Source of the DNA: Phycisphaerae bacterium
Lineage (GTDB): Bacteria > Planctomycetota > Phycisphaerae > UBA1845 > Fen-1342
DNA length: 64,000 nt
NCBI GenBank assembly: GCA_017999985.1
Contig: JAGNKU010000014.1
Span: forward strand, 62,001-126,000
Reading direction: 5' to 3'
Position 1 is the stretch's first letter; the number at the start of each line of letters is the position of its first letter. The translations under genes were made by a program, and so were the position numbers. The notes under the pieces are model-generated. The model was not told the origin of the DNA, did no database searches, and saw nothing but the letters and a program-made list of their open reading frames with translations. Shown piece after piece: positions 45,963 through 56,334 of this stretch.

Positions 45963-48602
45963 TCAGTTGCCTGTCGCACTGGTCGGCGTGGAGAGGGCCT
46001 GTGAGGTGGGGGGTGCACCATCGAGGGCGGACAGCTCCGTGTCGCAGCCGGCGATTTCGGCCGCCAGTTCCGCGGGTACGGCCGCGTCGCCAGGAGACAG
46101 GATGTCCCGGGCGCGCATGTCGACGAAGACGCTGCGGCATTGGTCGAGCCAATCGCGCGCCGCTTGCCAATGGGCCCGGCGTTCCGCCACGGGTCGCGCC
46201 GTGTCCTGCCCGTAGGTCCGCGCCAGTTCGGCCAGCTTGTAGTATGACACACCAAGGAGGCGGAGCACGTCGGGGCGGTCGGGCTGTGCCCGGGCCACCG
46301 CCGCGACGAGCTCCGCGGAGCGTGCGAAGCTGCGCTGTGCCTCGTCCGTGTGGCCGGCGGCAAGATGGATTTCCCCGAGCTTGGACCAGTTCGTCGCGAG
46401 CTGGGTCTGCGCCACGCTATCGGTCGGGTCGTCCCGCAGCAGGGCGTCGAACACAGCGTTGGATGCCTCGAAGGCTGCCTGCGCAGGTTCGGGCTGTTTC
46501 AGATCTGCCTGAATGATGCCAATCCACTGGTGCGCGATACCGACGTCGCGTCGGGCCACCACGTCGCTGGGATGCGCGGCCTGCACGCGCTGCGAAGTCT
46601 CCAGGAATTTCTGGTAGCACTCGAGCGCCTCGGACAAGCGGCCCTGGGCGTAGTGCACGCCGGCGATCTTGGTCCAGTTCACGCCGACCGAGCGGAGCCG
46701 CCAGACGTCATTGGGATCCGGCGGGGTGTTGATTTCGACCAGCTGCGCATACTTGTCGAAGTGCGCCTGGGCCGCGTCGACTTCGCCGCGACTGAGCAGG
46801 GTGCTGCCAAGGCGTTGATGCGCATTGGCGACGTTGCCACGTACGAGTCTATCGTCCGGCAGCGCCGCCAGTCGCTCGTCACCGCGCTGGATGACTGTTT
46901 CGTACAGTGACTGGGCACCGGGCAGATCGCCCAGTGCTTGCCGGGCGTCGCCAATCTTGAGGAGATTGAGGAGGGTCGTGGTAAAGACGCGGTGCTCGCC
47001 GGGGAGCCGGACGGCGAGGTCCGCCAGGAGCTGGTCGGCCTTGCCGTAGCTTTCCAGCGCGGCGCGCGCATCGCCGAGGCTGGCGGTTGCCACGTCGCCC
47101 TGCACGTCGCCGATGGTCATGTACGCCGCTGCGACCTCCAGTTGCAGGTCGACGTCGTCGCGCGCCTCGCGGGCCAGCGCGTCGAGATAAGTCAGGCTCT
47201 TTTCCACCAGCGCCCGGCGGGCCGGAGCCGCACCCGGCACGTGGGCCAGGAGCGGATCGAACTGCAGCACGAAATAGTTGGCCAGTTCGCGCACCTGCGC
47301 AAAACGCCGCTCTGCCGTGGCTTCCGCGGTCCGGGCGACCGCGGCGTGGTGCTCGGCCGCGGCGCGCAGCGCGGCCTGCCGCGTGTACATGACCCCCAGC
47401 GCGAGCGCGGCGCCGGTGATCACAGTCACGAACGCCAGGGCGGCGAGGGCGGCGAACCGGTAGCGCTGGAGCAGCTTGCGCAGCACGTACACGCCGCTGT
47501 CGCGCCGGGCTTCGATCGGCTCGCCGGCCAGGTAGTGCTCCACGTCGCGGGCCAGCTCGCCGGCGCTCTGGTAGCGCCGCTCGCGCTCCTTGGCCAGAGC
47601 TTTCAGCAGGATGGTCTCCAGGTCGAGATCAATGCGCGGGGGCGCACCGGTCGCGGCCGGCGTGGGCCGGCGCCAAACGCGCGTGGGCTCCGATTCGACG
47701 ATGTGCCGCAGGACCTGCAAGACGTCACCGGACACCGGGTAGGGAAAGCGGCCGGTGAGCATTTCATAGAGCATGACACCCAGGGCGTACACGTCGCTCC
47801 GGACGTCCACGGCGTCGGGCAGGCCGCGGGCCTGCTCCGGCGACATGTAGGGCAACGTGCCGGCGACTTCGCCCGCGGTGGTCATGGCCGCGGCGCCGGG
47901 CTCAGGAACATGCCGGGCGAGGCCGAAATCCAGAATCCGCGGGTGCCCGTCGTCGGCGACGAGGACGTTGGAGGGCTTCAGGTCGCGGTGGATGACGCCG
48001 CGCTGATGCGCGTAGTTGACCGCCTGGCAGACCCGCGCGAAAAGTCGCAGCCGGTCGGCGACGGGTGGTCGACGGGTCGCGAGATAGCGGTCCAGCGGGA
48101 GGCCGGGCGCGAAGTCCATGACGTAGTAGCGCCGGCGGTCGGCCGTCTCGCCGGAGTCGAACACGGTGACGATGTGGGGGTGGTTCAGGCCGGCGACCAG
48201 CTCGATCTCGCGCTCGAAACGGCGGCGGGTCGCGGCCGTCGCATAGGGGCCCTCGCGCAAGACCTTGATGGCCACGTCGCGGCGCGACGTGACCTGCAGC
48301 GCGCGGTACACAATGCCCTGTCCGCCGCGGCTGATTTCGGTGCGGATCTCGTAGCCCGGGATGTCGGGTGGGGGAATCGGCGCGGGGCTGGTCGGCTGGG
48401 GCGGCACGCCGACGAGGCGCAGGCGCCCGATCCACGTATTGTGCTCAGCCAGCAGGGCCGCGTGGCGCGCGGCGCACGCCGGACAGTTTGCCAGGTGCCC
48501 CTCGATGACCTGGGCAGTGTCCGGGGCCAGTTCGTGCGCGTGGAGACGCCGCAACTCGGCCTCAGGCGGACAGGCACACTGGACGCGGTCACTCAGTGCC
48601 AT
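45963..48602 (-). CDS. Ser/Thr protein kinase with N-terminal zf-HC2 and TPR domain
   Basis: 879 residues from ATG at 48602, overlapping the sigma gene by 14 nt. Residues 9-50 carry an anti-sigma-like zinc finger (H36, C40 and C43 in HLANCPAC). The kinase at about 84-360 has a glycine loop SRGGQGIVY, K113, HRDLKPSN at 205-212 and DFG at 225-227, all intact. A membrane helix at 382-406 is followed by tetratricopeptide repeats to the C-terminus, probably extracytoplasmic. This fusion could let the kinase sense outside signals and release or control the cognate ECF sigma factor encoded upstream. Similar sigma-kinase pairs are common in Planctomycetota. Confidence 0.9.
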   Translation of the reverse strand: MALSDRVQCACPPEAELRRLHAHELAPDTAQVIEGHLANCPACAARHAALLAEHNTWIGRLRLVGVPPQPTSPAPIPPPDIPGYEIRTEISRGGQGIVYRALQVTSRRDVAIKVLREGPYATAATRRRFEREIELVAGLNHPHIVTVFDSGETADRRRYYVMDFAPGLPLDRYLATRRPPVADRLRLFARVCQAVNYAHQRGVIHRDLKPSNVLVADDGHPRILDFGLARHVPEPGAAAMTTAGEVAGTLPYMSPEQARGLPDAVDVRSDVYALGVMLYEMLTGRFPYPVSGDVLQVLRHIVESEPTRVWRRPTPAATGAPPRIDLDLETILLKALAKERERRYQSAGELARDVEHYLAGEPIEARRDSGVYVLRKLLQRYRFAALAALAFVTVITGAALALGVMYTRQAALRAAAEHHAAVARTAEATAERRFAQVRELANYFVLQFDPLLAHVPGAAPARRALVEKSLTYLDALAREARDDVDLQLEVAAAYMTIGDVQGDVATASLGDARAALESYGKADQLLADLAVRLPGEHRVFTTTLLNLLKIGDARQALGDLPGAQSLYETVIQRGDERLAALPDDRLVRGNVANAHQRLGSTLLSRGEVDAAQAHFDKYAQLVEINTPPDPNDVWRLRSVGVNWTKIAGVHYAQGRLSEALECYQKFLETSQRVQAAHPSDVVARRDVGIAHQWIGIIQADLKQPEPAQAAFEASNAVFDALLRDDPTDSVAQTQLATNWSKLGEIHLAAGHTDEAQRSFARSAELVAAVARAQPDRPDVLRLLGVSYYKLAELARTYGQDTARPVAERRAHWQAARDWLDQCRSVFVDMRARDILSPGDAAVPAELAAEIAGCDTELSALDGAPPTSQALSTPTSATGN

Positions 48603-49164
48603 CGAGCAACTCGCTCATCTTGGCGGCGACCCGCTCGGTGAGCCGCCACTTGATCGTGTACACGTTGCTGGACGACAGCCCGAGCGTGGTGCACACGCGT
48701 TCCACTGGCCATTGCTCGATCACGTAGTGCTGGAACGCCACGTAGGTGGTTTCGTCGACCTCGCTGCGCAGCTCGCGCAGGCAGTGCCAGAGGTGCTCTT
48801 CCATCCAGATCTGATCGAAGGCCGCGTCGGGCGACGTTTCGCGCTGCTGGGCAGCGTCGAAAACAGCCGCGGCGCCTTGCTGCTCGTGGCGGTCGCGGAG
48901 GAGGTTGCGGACGCGGTTGTTGACCAGGGTCCGGAGCCAGCTCTTGAAGCGGCCCTTTGCGGGATCGTAAGTGAAGTCGGCGATGTTGTCCGCCACCGCC
49001 GTCAGGCACTGCTGGGCCACGTCCTCGGCGTCGTCGGCCGCCAGGCCGCGGCTGCGCGCAAAGCGCTCGAGCATCGGCCGGTAGAGGGCGTCGAAAGTCT
49101 GCCACGCCTCCGCGTCGGCACGATCGCGAATTCGCAGCAACAGGCTGGGACGAGTGGTGTCCAC
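48589..49164 (-). CDS. ECF-family RNA polymerase sigma factor
   Basis: 191 residues from GTG at 49164, downstream of GGGAGG; the frame is open to 49251. Region 2 includes LYRPMLERFARSRGLAADDA and EDVAQQCLTAVADNI followed by GRFKSWLRTLVNNRVRN, and region 4 includes VERVCTTLGLSSSNVYTIKW with a helix-turn-helix. It would direct polymerase to a dedicated promoter set. The downstream gene is a kinase with a zf-HC2 finger, overlapping by 14 nt, and is the likely regulator. The DETTYVAFQHYVIEQWPVE segment between regions fits the planctomycete ECF groups tied to Ser/Thr kinases. Confidence 0.9.
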   Translation of the reverse strand: MDTTRPSLLLRIRDRADAEAWQTFDALYRPMLERFARSRGLAADDAEDVAQQCLTAVADNIADFTYDPAKGRFKSWLRTLVNNRVRNLLRDRHEQQGAAAVFDAAQQRETSPDAAFDQIWMEEHLWHCLRELRSEVDETTYVAFQHYVIEQWPVERVCTTLGLSSSNVYTIKWRLTERVAAKMSELLDGTE

Positions 49165-49437
49165 GGCACTTGCGGCCTCCCGTGGACTCCATTGTAACCC
49201 GATTCCCGCCGGCCTGCATCGCGATTTCGACTCCCGCGCGGGGCGTAACACCCAGCGTCCGAATGTGCGTACCCGCGCCCCCGGCCAGTCTCACACGCCC
49301 CCGGACGGATTTCCGCGGGGCGTGTGAGGCGGCCGCCCCGTCGGTGTACTACTGGACGAGGAGCGGGAACCGGGCGGTCGCCAGGTGACGGTGAACTCGG
49401 CACGCCGCTCCGCTTCCTGTGACCGGAGGAATTGTCC

Positions 49438-52400
49438 ATGTGTGCGAGTAGGAGCGACTGGGGTACAGTTCGCCGCATGGCGGCGAGCGCGGCGGTGTTA
49501 GCGGGCCTGGCGGTGGCCGCGCCGGCCGCAATCCTGCGGGTGGATGCGTACAACGGCAATGATGCCAATAATGGCACGGCCTGGGACACGGACGCCCTCA
49601 AGACGATCGAGGCGGCGGTCACCAAGGCCGCGGCGGGCGACGAGATCTGGGTTAAAACCGGCACCTACGCTGCGACGACCCACGGGTCCCTGTATTACAT
49701 CTTGGTGAACAAGGGCGTGGGGATCTACGGCGGGTTCGCCGGCACCGAAACGGACCGCAACCAGCGGAATCCCCGCACGTACACCACGACCGTGGATTGC
49801 TGGCTGAACAGTGGCAACGGGCACGCTTTCTACGTGAATCCCGCCGCAGGGGCCGCGGTGACGATCGACGGCTTCACGATCCACGGCGGCTGGGCGGGAG
49901 GCACAGGCTACCCGAACAACTCCGGCGGCGGAATCCTGATCAACGCCGGCAACGTGATCGTGGCCAACTGCACCTTCACGGAGTGCTATGCATTCTTTGG
50001 GGCCGCCATCGGCATCGGTGCCGGCACGTCGGTGGCGGTCGTCCACTGCAGCTTCCGCAACAACGACGCGTACGGCGGGTTCGGCGGCGGCATCGATTCG
50101 TCGGTGAGCAATACGACCGTGGCCAACTGCCTGTTCCGCGACAACAGCGCCTGGGAAGGCGGCGCGATTCGGCTTTACTTCGGAGGGACGATCGTCAACT
50201 GCACGGTGACCAGGAACACCGTCACCAATTCCCTGGACCCGACCGCCGGCGCCGTGAACTGCGAATGGGGCGCGCTGTCGGTCGTCAACAGCATCGTCTG
50301 GGGCAACACGCACAACGGCCAGCCGGGCGAGCTCAAGGCGGGCACGAATGGCACTATCGCTGTCAGCTACAGCGACGTGCGCGGCGGTCATGCCGGCACG
50401 GGCAACATCGACGCCGATCCGTACTTCTTCAAGACCGAGTATGACAGCGACTACCGCTTGCAGCCGTTTTCGGCCTGCACGGACGCGGGCAACAACGCTG
50501 CGTTGCCGGCGGACGTGGCCGACGTCGACCGCGATGGTGACTTCGCGGAGAGCCTGCCGATCGACTGGCTCGGCCGGGCCCGCGTGGCAGATGGCAATGG
50601 GGATAGCACGGCGACGGTGGACATGGGCGCATTCGAGTATGTACCCGGCTCGGAGACGCTGTCCACGGTTACGGTCGTGATCGATCCGAGCCCGTCGGGC
50701 TCGGTAACCGGCCCGGGGATAGCTTGTCCGAGCAGCTGTACGCAGCAGTACATCGTCGGCAGTCGTGCGACGCTGACGGCCACGTCGGACAGCAACGGAA
50801 TCTTCGACACGTGGGATGGGTGGGACTCGAGCCCGACGTACACCGTCTGGGTCGGCCCTGACGATCAGACGGTCACGGCGTACTTCACAATGCCGCAACC
50901 GGGTGTAGTGATCGGCGTGACGCCGACGGCCCACGACTTCGGTGAAATCGAGCCGGGCCATGAGTCGGACAACGATTTCATCGTTCGCAACCTGGGGACG
51001 GAGCCGTTGGTATTGGGTGACATCCTGCCGCCCACCGCGCCGTTCACGCTGGAGTGGGACAATTGCTCCGGCGTGACGCTGACGACGGGGCAAGCCTGCA
51101 CGGTCACGGCTGGTTTTCATCCCGGCGAGGACGACTACGGCCATCTCAGTAGCAACTTCGCCATTCCGTCCAACGATCCGGACAACAACCCGTTCGTCGT
51201 TCAACTCTCCGGCATCGTCTATCGTGATGCCGACGGTGACCAGACGTCGGATGAGGATGAACAAGGTCCGTACCACAACGATGAAGAGTACGACGGCAAC
51301 GGCGACGGCGAGCCGGACTGGCAGCAAAGCAACGTCGTCTCGATGCCGCGCGCGGACGGCGCTGGCTATGCGACGATCGCTGTACCCGAGATGACCGGCC
51401 ACTTCCGGTATTCGGACAGCCTGCCACTGACCTACTGGACCGATGATGACGAGTACCCCGACCCGCCGGCCGGCGTGTCCTTCCTGCAGGGTCTGTACAA
51501 GTTCCGCCTGGAGCTGGCGCCGGACACGACCACGGCGGTGGTGACGATGTACCTGCCGGCCAACACGTATCCGTCGCGCTACTACCAGTTCACGGATGCC
51601 GAGAAGGACAACTATCGCTGGTACGAGTTCAACTACATTAATCCAACTGGCGCACAGATCAGCGCGAATGTCGTCACGCTGCGCTACGTGGACGGCGAAC
51701 GCGGGGATGACGACCGTGACGAGCCGGACGGGTACATCGTCGGCGTGGGCGGCCCCGGGTGGCGGGCGGGCGACGACGACGACGGCGACGGGATCATCTC
51801 GACCGTGGACAACTGCCCGTTCACGTTTAACCCGAATCAGGCGGACTCGGACGGCGATGGGGTTGGCAACACCTGTGACGGCTGCCCCAACAACCCGAAC
51901 AAGACCACGCCAGGGATTTGCGGGTGTGGAGCCGCCGACACCGACATCGACGGCGACCAGGTCCCGGATTGCCAGGACGGTTGCGACAATGACCGGTTCA
52001 AGACCGACCCCGGGGTTTGCGGGTGCGGTGTGGCGGACGTCGACACGGACAGCGACGGAACGATGGACTGCGCGGACGGCTGCCCGGACAACCCCGACAA
52101 GACCGCACCGGGCGCCTGCGGGTGTGATGTCGCGGACACCGATACCGACGGCGACGGCGTCGCTGACTGCGTGGACAACTGCCCGGCAGTGGCCAACGCC
52201 GACCAGGCGGATGCGGACAGCGATGGTAACGGCGACGCCTGTGATCCACCCGCCGATGAGGACGGCGTACCCGATGCGATCGAGGACGGCGCTCCCAACG
52301 GCGGCGATGGCAACAACGACGGCGTGCCGGACAGTACGCAGCCCAACGTCACTTCGCTGCCGAATACCGAGGGCGCCTACGTTACGCTGGCCGTGCCCGA

Positions 52401-52899
52401 GGGGCTGGGTTTGGCGAACGTGGCGGCGACGGACAACCCCTCGCCAGGCGACATGCCGATGGGCGCGGAGTTCCCGGCGGGCTTCCTGACCTTCGAGGTA
52501 ACGGGTCTGGAGCCGGGGGCGTCGGTCGCGGTACAGATCATCCTGCACACGCCGCCCGAGAGCGGGGTCAACAGCTACTGGAAGTATGGCGCGACGCCGG
52601 ATCTGGCAGCGGCGCACTGGTATGAATTCATGTTCGACGGCACGACCGGCGCGGAAATCGCCGGTAACCTGATCACGCTGCATTTCCAGGACGGCGCGCG
52701 CGGCGATGCGGACGTCACCGCGGATGGCGTGGTGACCGATCCAGGCGCGCCGGCGTTGTACACCGGCGACGACAGCGGCCAGGACATCCCGGGGCTATGC
52801 GGGGCCGGGGCCTGCGGGGCGGGGGTCGTGGGCTACGTGCCCATGACCCTGGCGGGCATCGGCGTGCTGAAAATGCGTCGCAAACTGCGGCGCGGGTAA
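49438..52899 (+). CDS. Large surface protein: beta-helix, TSP3-like repeats, two choice-of-anchor-U domains
   Basis: 1153 residues from ATG at 49438, with GGAGGA seven nt upstream. A signal peptide precedes a right-handed beta-helix domain (about 30-400) with [14 protein letters not shown] and [21 protein letters not shown] Pro/Ser-rich stretch and an ASPM/SPD-2-like domain ([20 protein letters not shown]) follow, then a first choice-of-anchor-U domain, thrombospondin-3-like Asp/Cys repeats at about 780-935 ([17 protein letters not shown]), and a second choice-of-anchor-U domain. The end is [22 protein letters not shown] plus a basic tail, a likely cell-envelope anchor. TSP3 repeats bind calcium. 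It is probably an extracellular structural protein. Confidence 0.8.
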   Translation: MCASRSDWGTVRRMAASAAVLAGLAVAAPAAILRVDAYNGNDANNGTAWDTDALKTIEAAVTKAAAGDEIWVKTGTYAATTHGSLYYILVNKGVGIYGGFAGTETDRNQRNPRTYTTTVDCWLNSGNGHAFYVNPAAGAAVTIDGFTIHGGWAGGTGYPNNSGGGILINAGNVIVANCTFTECYAFFGAAIGIGAGTSVAVVHCSFRNNDAYGGFGGGIDSSVSNTTVANCLFRDNSAWEGGAIRLYFGGTIVNCTVTRNTVTNSLDPTAGAVNCEWGALSVVNSIVWGNTHNGQPGELKAGTNGTIAVSYSDVRGGHAGTGNIDADPYFFKTEYDSDYRLQPFSACTDAGNNAALPADVADVDRDGDFAESLPIDWLGRARVADGNGDSTATVDMGAFEYVPGSETLSTVTVVIDPSPSGSVTGPGIACPSSCTQQYIVGSRATLTATSDSNGIFDTWDGWDSSPTYTVWVGPDDQTVTAYFTMPQPGVVIGVTPTAHDFGEIEPGHESDNDFIVRNLGTEPLVLGDILPPTAPFTLEWDNCSGVTLTTGQACTVTAGFHPGEDDYGHLSSNFAIPSNDPDNNPFVVQLSGIVYRDADGDQTSDEDEQGPYHNDEEYDGNGDGEPDWQQSNVVSMPRADGAGYATIAVPEMTGHFRYSDSLPLTYWTDDDEYPDPPAGVSFLQGLYKFRLELAPDTTTAVVTMYLPANTYPSRYYQFTDAEKDNYRWYEFNYINPTGAQISANVVTLRYVDGERGDDDRDEPDGYIVGVGGPGWRAGDDDDGDGIISTVDNCPFTFNPNQADSDGDGVGNTCDGCPNNPNKTTPGICGCGAADTDIDGDQVPDCQDGCDNDRFKTDPGVCGCGVADVDTDSDGTMDCADGCPDNPDKTAPGACGCDVADTDTDGDGVADCVDNCPAVANADQADADSDGNGDACDPPADEDGVPDAIEDGAPNGGDGNNDGVPDSTQPNVTSLPNTEGAYVTLAVPEGLGLANVAATDNPSPGDMPMGAEFPAGFLTFEVTGLEPGASVAVQIILHTPPESGVNSYWKYGATPDLAAAHWYEFMFDGTTGAEIAGNLITLHFQDGARGDADVTADGVVTDPGAPALYTGDDSGQDIPGLCGAGACGAGVVGYVPMTLAGIGVLKMRRKLRRG

Positions 52900-52939
52900 C
52901 CGCAGAGTTCGTGGCGCCGGGCATCCGGCCAAGCCGCGG

Positions 52940-54208
52940 TCATTCATGCCGCAGCGCATCGATGGGATGGATGATCGCGGCTTTGAACGCCGGAATGATG
53001 CCGAAGAAGATCCCGACGCCGGCGCTGAAGCTCAGCGCGAGCCCGACGGACCAGAGTGGCACCTTGACCTGCACCATGCTGGGATGCAGCGACGCGACGT
53101 AGCTGATCGCGTAGCCGAGCCCGATGCCGATGGCGCCGCCGACCGTGCTCAGCACGACGGCCTCGGTCAGGAACTGCAGCAGGATATCGCGGCGGTGCGC
53201 GCCGACGCTCTTGCGCAGGCCGATCTCGCGCGTGCGTTCGGTGACCGAGACCAGCATGACGTTCATGATGCCGATGCCGCCGACGAGCAGGGAGATGCTG
53301 ACGATGCCCGCCAGCACGCTGGTCGCGACGAGCCGCACCTTGTGAAATTCCTGCAGCACCTGGTCCTGCTTGAAGATCCCGAAGTCGTTCGCGTCGCCGG
53401 CCTTCAGACCGTGGCGCTGCCGCAGGATGCGCACGAGCTGACCTTCAGCCTCCGGGATGTCGCTTTCACCCATGGCCTCGACGTAGAACGCCAGGTACTT
53501 CCGTGCATAGGGATACATCTTCAGCGCGGTGGTCCAGGGAATGATCGCGGTCTGGTCCTGGTTCTCGCCCATGAAGCTGCCCTTCGACTCGAGCAGCCCG
53601 ACGACCTGGAAACGCTGGCCGTCGATGTGCACATAATCGCCGACCACCGACTCGTCGCACTCCAGCTTCCGCAGCACCTCGCGGCCCAGCACGCACACGG
53701 GCGCGCCGGCCTCCACGTCCACCGCCCCGAAGAATCGGCCCGTGTCCACGTAAAAGTTGCGGATCGCCTGGAAGAAGTCGTTCGTCCCACGCAGCTCGAC
53801 GCCCGTCAGTTGCTGGCGCCCGTACTCGATCGTCGCGTTGCTCCACACGACCGGCGACGTCCGGCGGATGGCGCCGGCGTTGGCTTCGACCGCCTGGATG
53901 TCCTCGATGGTCATCTCCGCGCGGCGGAGGAACTCACCGCGTGGCCCGCGCAGCCACTCCGGATACACCACCATCATGTTCGTGCCCAGCCCGCGCAGGA
54001 AGTTCGTGACGTAATCGCCAAACCCCACGACCATCGAGACCACGCTGATGATCGATGTGACCGCGATGATGATACCCAGCACCGTCAGCAGCGAGCGCGC
54101 CTTGTTCGCCCAGATCTGCACGAGCGCGGTGGCGACGTTGCCGGCGATCGCCCCGATGCGATCGGGGATGTAGAGCAGCACGCTGACCGCGACCTGCAGG
54201 GCTCTCAT
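52940..54208 (-). CDS. MacB/FtsX-type ABC permease
   Basis: 422 residues from ATG at 54208. One helix at about 37-62 ([20 protein letters not shown]) is followed by an extracytoplasmic MacB domain to about 280 and three helices at the C-terminus ([60 protein letters not shown]). [19 protein letters not shown] is the loop that contacts the ATPase. It overlaps the ABC gene by four bases (ATGA at 54205-54208) and is the last of a four-gene operon with a membrane-fusion protein and a Yip1-like gene. The cargo is unknown, perhaps peptides or lipids. Confidence 0.92.
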   Translation of the reverse strand: MRALQVAVSVLLYIPDRIGAIAGNVATALVQIWANKARSLLTVLGIIIAVTSIISVVSMVVGFGDYVTNFLRGLGTNMMVVYPEWLRGPRGEFLRRAEMTIEDIQAVEANAGAIRRTSPVVWSNATIEYGRQQLTGVELRGTNDFFQAIRNFYVDTGRFFGAVDVEAGAPVCVLGREVLRKLECDESVVGDYVHIDGQRFQVVGLLESKGSFMGENQDQTAIIPWTTALKMYPYARKYLAFYVEAMGESDIPEAEGQLVRILRQRHGLKAGDANDFGIFKQDQVLQEFHKVRLVATSVLAGIVSISLLVGGIGIMNVMLVSVTERTREIGLRKSVGAHRRDILLQFLTEAVVLSTVGGAIGIGLGYAISYVASLHPSMVQVKVPLWSVGLALSFSAGVGIFFGIIPAFKAAIIHPIDALRHE

Positions 54209-54942
54209 GCCGTCACCACCGCCGTCGGCGCCGGCCGCGCCGCCGGTTTCACCATATCTTCGATGATGCGCCCATCCTTCAGCCGCACGATCCGCCGGCA
54301 GTGCCGCGCGATGTCATCCTCGTGCGTGACGACGATGATGGTCTGCCCCTCGTCGTGCAGTCGGTCGAACACGCTCATGATCTCTTCGCCCGTGGCGCTG
54401 TCGAGATTGCCGGTGGGCTCGTCCGCCAGAATGAGCGCCGGCTGTTGTGCCAGGGCGCGAGCCAGCGCGACGCGCTGCTTCTGACCACCGGAAAGCTGGT
54501 TGGGGTGGTGATGCGCCCGGTCCAGCAGGTTCACGCGGGCGAGCGCCTCCAGGGCCCGCTGGCGCCGGTGGCGCGTGCGCGTGTACGTCAGCGGCAACTC
54601 CACGTTCTTGAGCGCCGTCGTCCGCCCCAGCAACTCGAACGACTGAAAGACGAAGCCGATCAACCGGCCGCGAATGTTCGCCAGCCGCGACTGTGACAGC
54701 TTCGAGACGTCCTGGCCGCGCAACCGATACGTGCCGCTGGTGAGCACATCCAGGCAGCCGAGGATGTTCATCAGCGTGCTCTTGCCGCTGCCGGAGTGGC
54801 CCATGATGGCGACATACTCGTTCTCGTGAATGGTGAGCGTGACGCCGCGCAGCGCCTGCACCAGCACCGTTCCGACCCGGTAGGTCTTGTGCAGGTCGAT
54901 CAGCTCGATCACCGGCGGGCCGTTGTGTTCAGCGCCGGTCAT
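54205..54942 (-). CDS. ABC transporter ATP-binding protein (MacB type)
   Basis: 245 residues from ATG at 54942 with AAGGAG six nt upstream. Walker [10 protein letters not shown], signature [15 protein letters not shown] and Walker [18 protein letters not shown] are complete, including the [11 protein letters not shown] tag of the MacB/LolD group. It powers the overlapping FtsX-type permease through conformational coupling. The MFP gene upstream ends just before the start codon, and these three genes with the Yip1-like gene form a tripartite-exporter-like operon. Confidence 0.93.
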   Translation of the reverse strand: MTGAEHNGPPVIELIDLHKTYRVGTVLVQALRGVTLTIHENEYVAIMGHSGSGKSTLMNILGCLDVLTSGTYRLRGQDVSKLSQSRLANIRGRLIGFVFQSFELLGRTTALKNVELPLTYTRTRHRRQRALEALARVNLLDRAHHHPNQLSGGQKQRVALARALAQQPALILADEPTGNLDSATGEEIMSVFDRLHDEGQTIIVVTHEDDIARHCRRIVRLKDGRIIEDMVKPAARPAPTAVVTA

Positions 54943-54944
54943 GC

Positions 54945-56321
54945 TCACTCCTTGCTGCGCGCATGGGCGCCGGCGCTGGTCTCGGTCGCCGTGTCGACTT
55001 CGGTATTGTCATCCCCGTCCTCGGCCGGCTGGCTCGTTGCCACTGCCGTGGCCGTCACGGCCGGCTTCTCCTGGATCTTCAGCGGCGAGCCGTCCTTGAG
55101 CTGATCGAGGCTACGGTAGGGTCCGGTCACGATCTTGTCGGTCAGCGCCAGGCCCTTGGTGATCTCCACGCTGGTGGCGTCATTCACGCCTGTCTCGACG
55201 AGCACCGGGCGCGCCTTGCCATCCACCGCGCAGAAGATGAGCTTGATGTACTCCGCCAGGTTCTGGCGTGCCTCCGGCGCCGGCGTCTGCGCATCGAGCT
55301 CCTTGATGAGCGACTCGGGCAGGTCGCGCCGCTTCCGGTACACCACCGCCTGGATCGGCACGGTCAGGGCGTCCGCGCGCCGGGCGACCTCGAGCTCCAC
55401 GTTGGCGGTCATGCCCGGCTTCACGCGCGGGTCCGACCCGGTGATCAGCACGAGCGTCTCGAAGGTGACCACGTCGCGGCCGGCCGGCTTCGTGCCCTTG
55501 GTACCCACGCGCAGCACGCTGCCGGCCACGCTCCGCCGGGTGTCGGATTGCAGGTAAATCCGCGCGGTCTGGTCCGGCGCAACCAGCGGCGCATCGGCCT
55601 CGTCCACGCGGCAGCGCACCTGCATCTTCGACAGGTCGCTGATGACCATGATGCGCGTGCCGGGGTTGTTCATCGTGCCGGTGATCACCACCTCGCCCTG
55701 TTTGGCGAAGCGCTGGGCAATGACGCCGTCAATCGGGGCCGTGATGACCGTCTTGGCCAGGTCCTCGCGCGCCGACTGCAGCCCGGCCTCCGCCTCGATC
55801 AGCTCCTGCTTGCGCATCTCGACCGCCGCCTGGGCACTGATCAGTGCCGTGCGGTAATTGGCGACTTCCATTGGCGATGTCGCCTGCGTCTCGCGCAGCC
55901 GCTGCTGCTGCTCCCAGTCACGCTCGGCGCGCTCCAGGTCGGCCTCGGACTGCTTAATGAGCGCGTGCAGCTTTCCCACGTTCGCCTCGCACGACAGCAC
56001 GCGCGCCCGGTACGCCGCATCGTCCAGCCGGCACAGCAGGTCACCGGCATGCACCGCGTCGCCCTCCTCGACCGGCATCTCCAGGATTTTGCCCATGACC
56101 TCGGAGCTGATATCCACCTCGGAGAACGCTTCGACCTCACCCGGCGCCTGTACCGTCCGGATGATGTCGCGCTGCTCCGGGAGGGCCGCATCGACCTGTA
56201 CCTCCAGCTCGCGCGCCACGTGCAGCAGGCTCTTGCCATCCTGCGTGCGCGTGTAGTCGTTGAGCATGTAGATCCCGCCCACGACCGCACCCAGCACCAC
56301 GATGCCGATGATTGTTTTCAT
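54945..56321 (-). CDS. HlyD-family periplasmic adaptor (MFP) subunit
   Basis: 458 residues from ATG at 56321, with GAGAGG directly upstream. An N-terminal helix (IIGIVVLGAVVGGIYML) anchors the protein, followed by a biotinyl-lipoyl-like barrel (EVDISSEVMGKILEMPVEEG), a coiled-coil hairpin (ALIKQSEADLERAERDWEQQ; VEMRKQELIEAEAGLQ), a second half-barrel (ITAPIDGVIAQRFAKQGE) and a beta-barrel domain ending near 360. The C-terminus is an acidic, Thr-rich tail. In MacA-type systems this subunit connects the inner-membrane ABC permease to an outer-membrane duct. It is coupled to the ABC gene. Confidence 0.93.
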   Translation of the reverse strand: MKTIIGIVVLGAVVGGIYMLNDYTRTQDGKSLLHVARELEVQVDAALPEQRDIIRTVQAPGEVEAFSEVDISSEVMGKILEMPVEEGDAVHAGDLLCRLDDAAYRARVLSCEANVGKLHALIKQSEADLERAERDWEQQQRLRETQATSPMEVANYRTALISAQAAVEMRKQELIEAEAGLQSAREDLAKTVITAPIDGVIAQRFAKQGEVVITGTMNNPGTRIMVISDLSKMQVRCRVDEADAPLVAPDQTARIYLQSDTRRSVAGSVLRVGTKGTKPAGRDVVTFETLVLITGSDPRVKPGMTANVELEVARRADALTVPIQAVVYRKRRDLPESLIKELDAQTPAPEARQNLAEYIKLIFCAVDGKARPVLVETGVNDATSVEITKGLALTDKIVTGPYRSLDQLKDGSPLKIQEKPAVTATAVATSQPAEDGDDNTEVDTATETSAGAHARSKE

Positions 56322-56334
56322 CTGCCTCTCCGAT

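Noticed and set aside
49498-52683. 1061-codon ORF on the minus strand
   Set aside because: Antisense to the surface protein gene, which has a signal peptide, known domains and a good ribosome-binding site.
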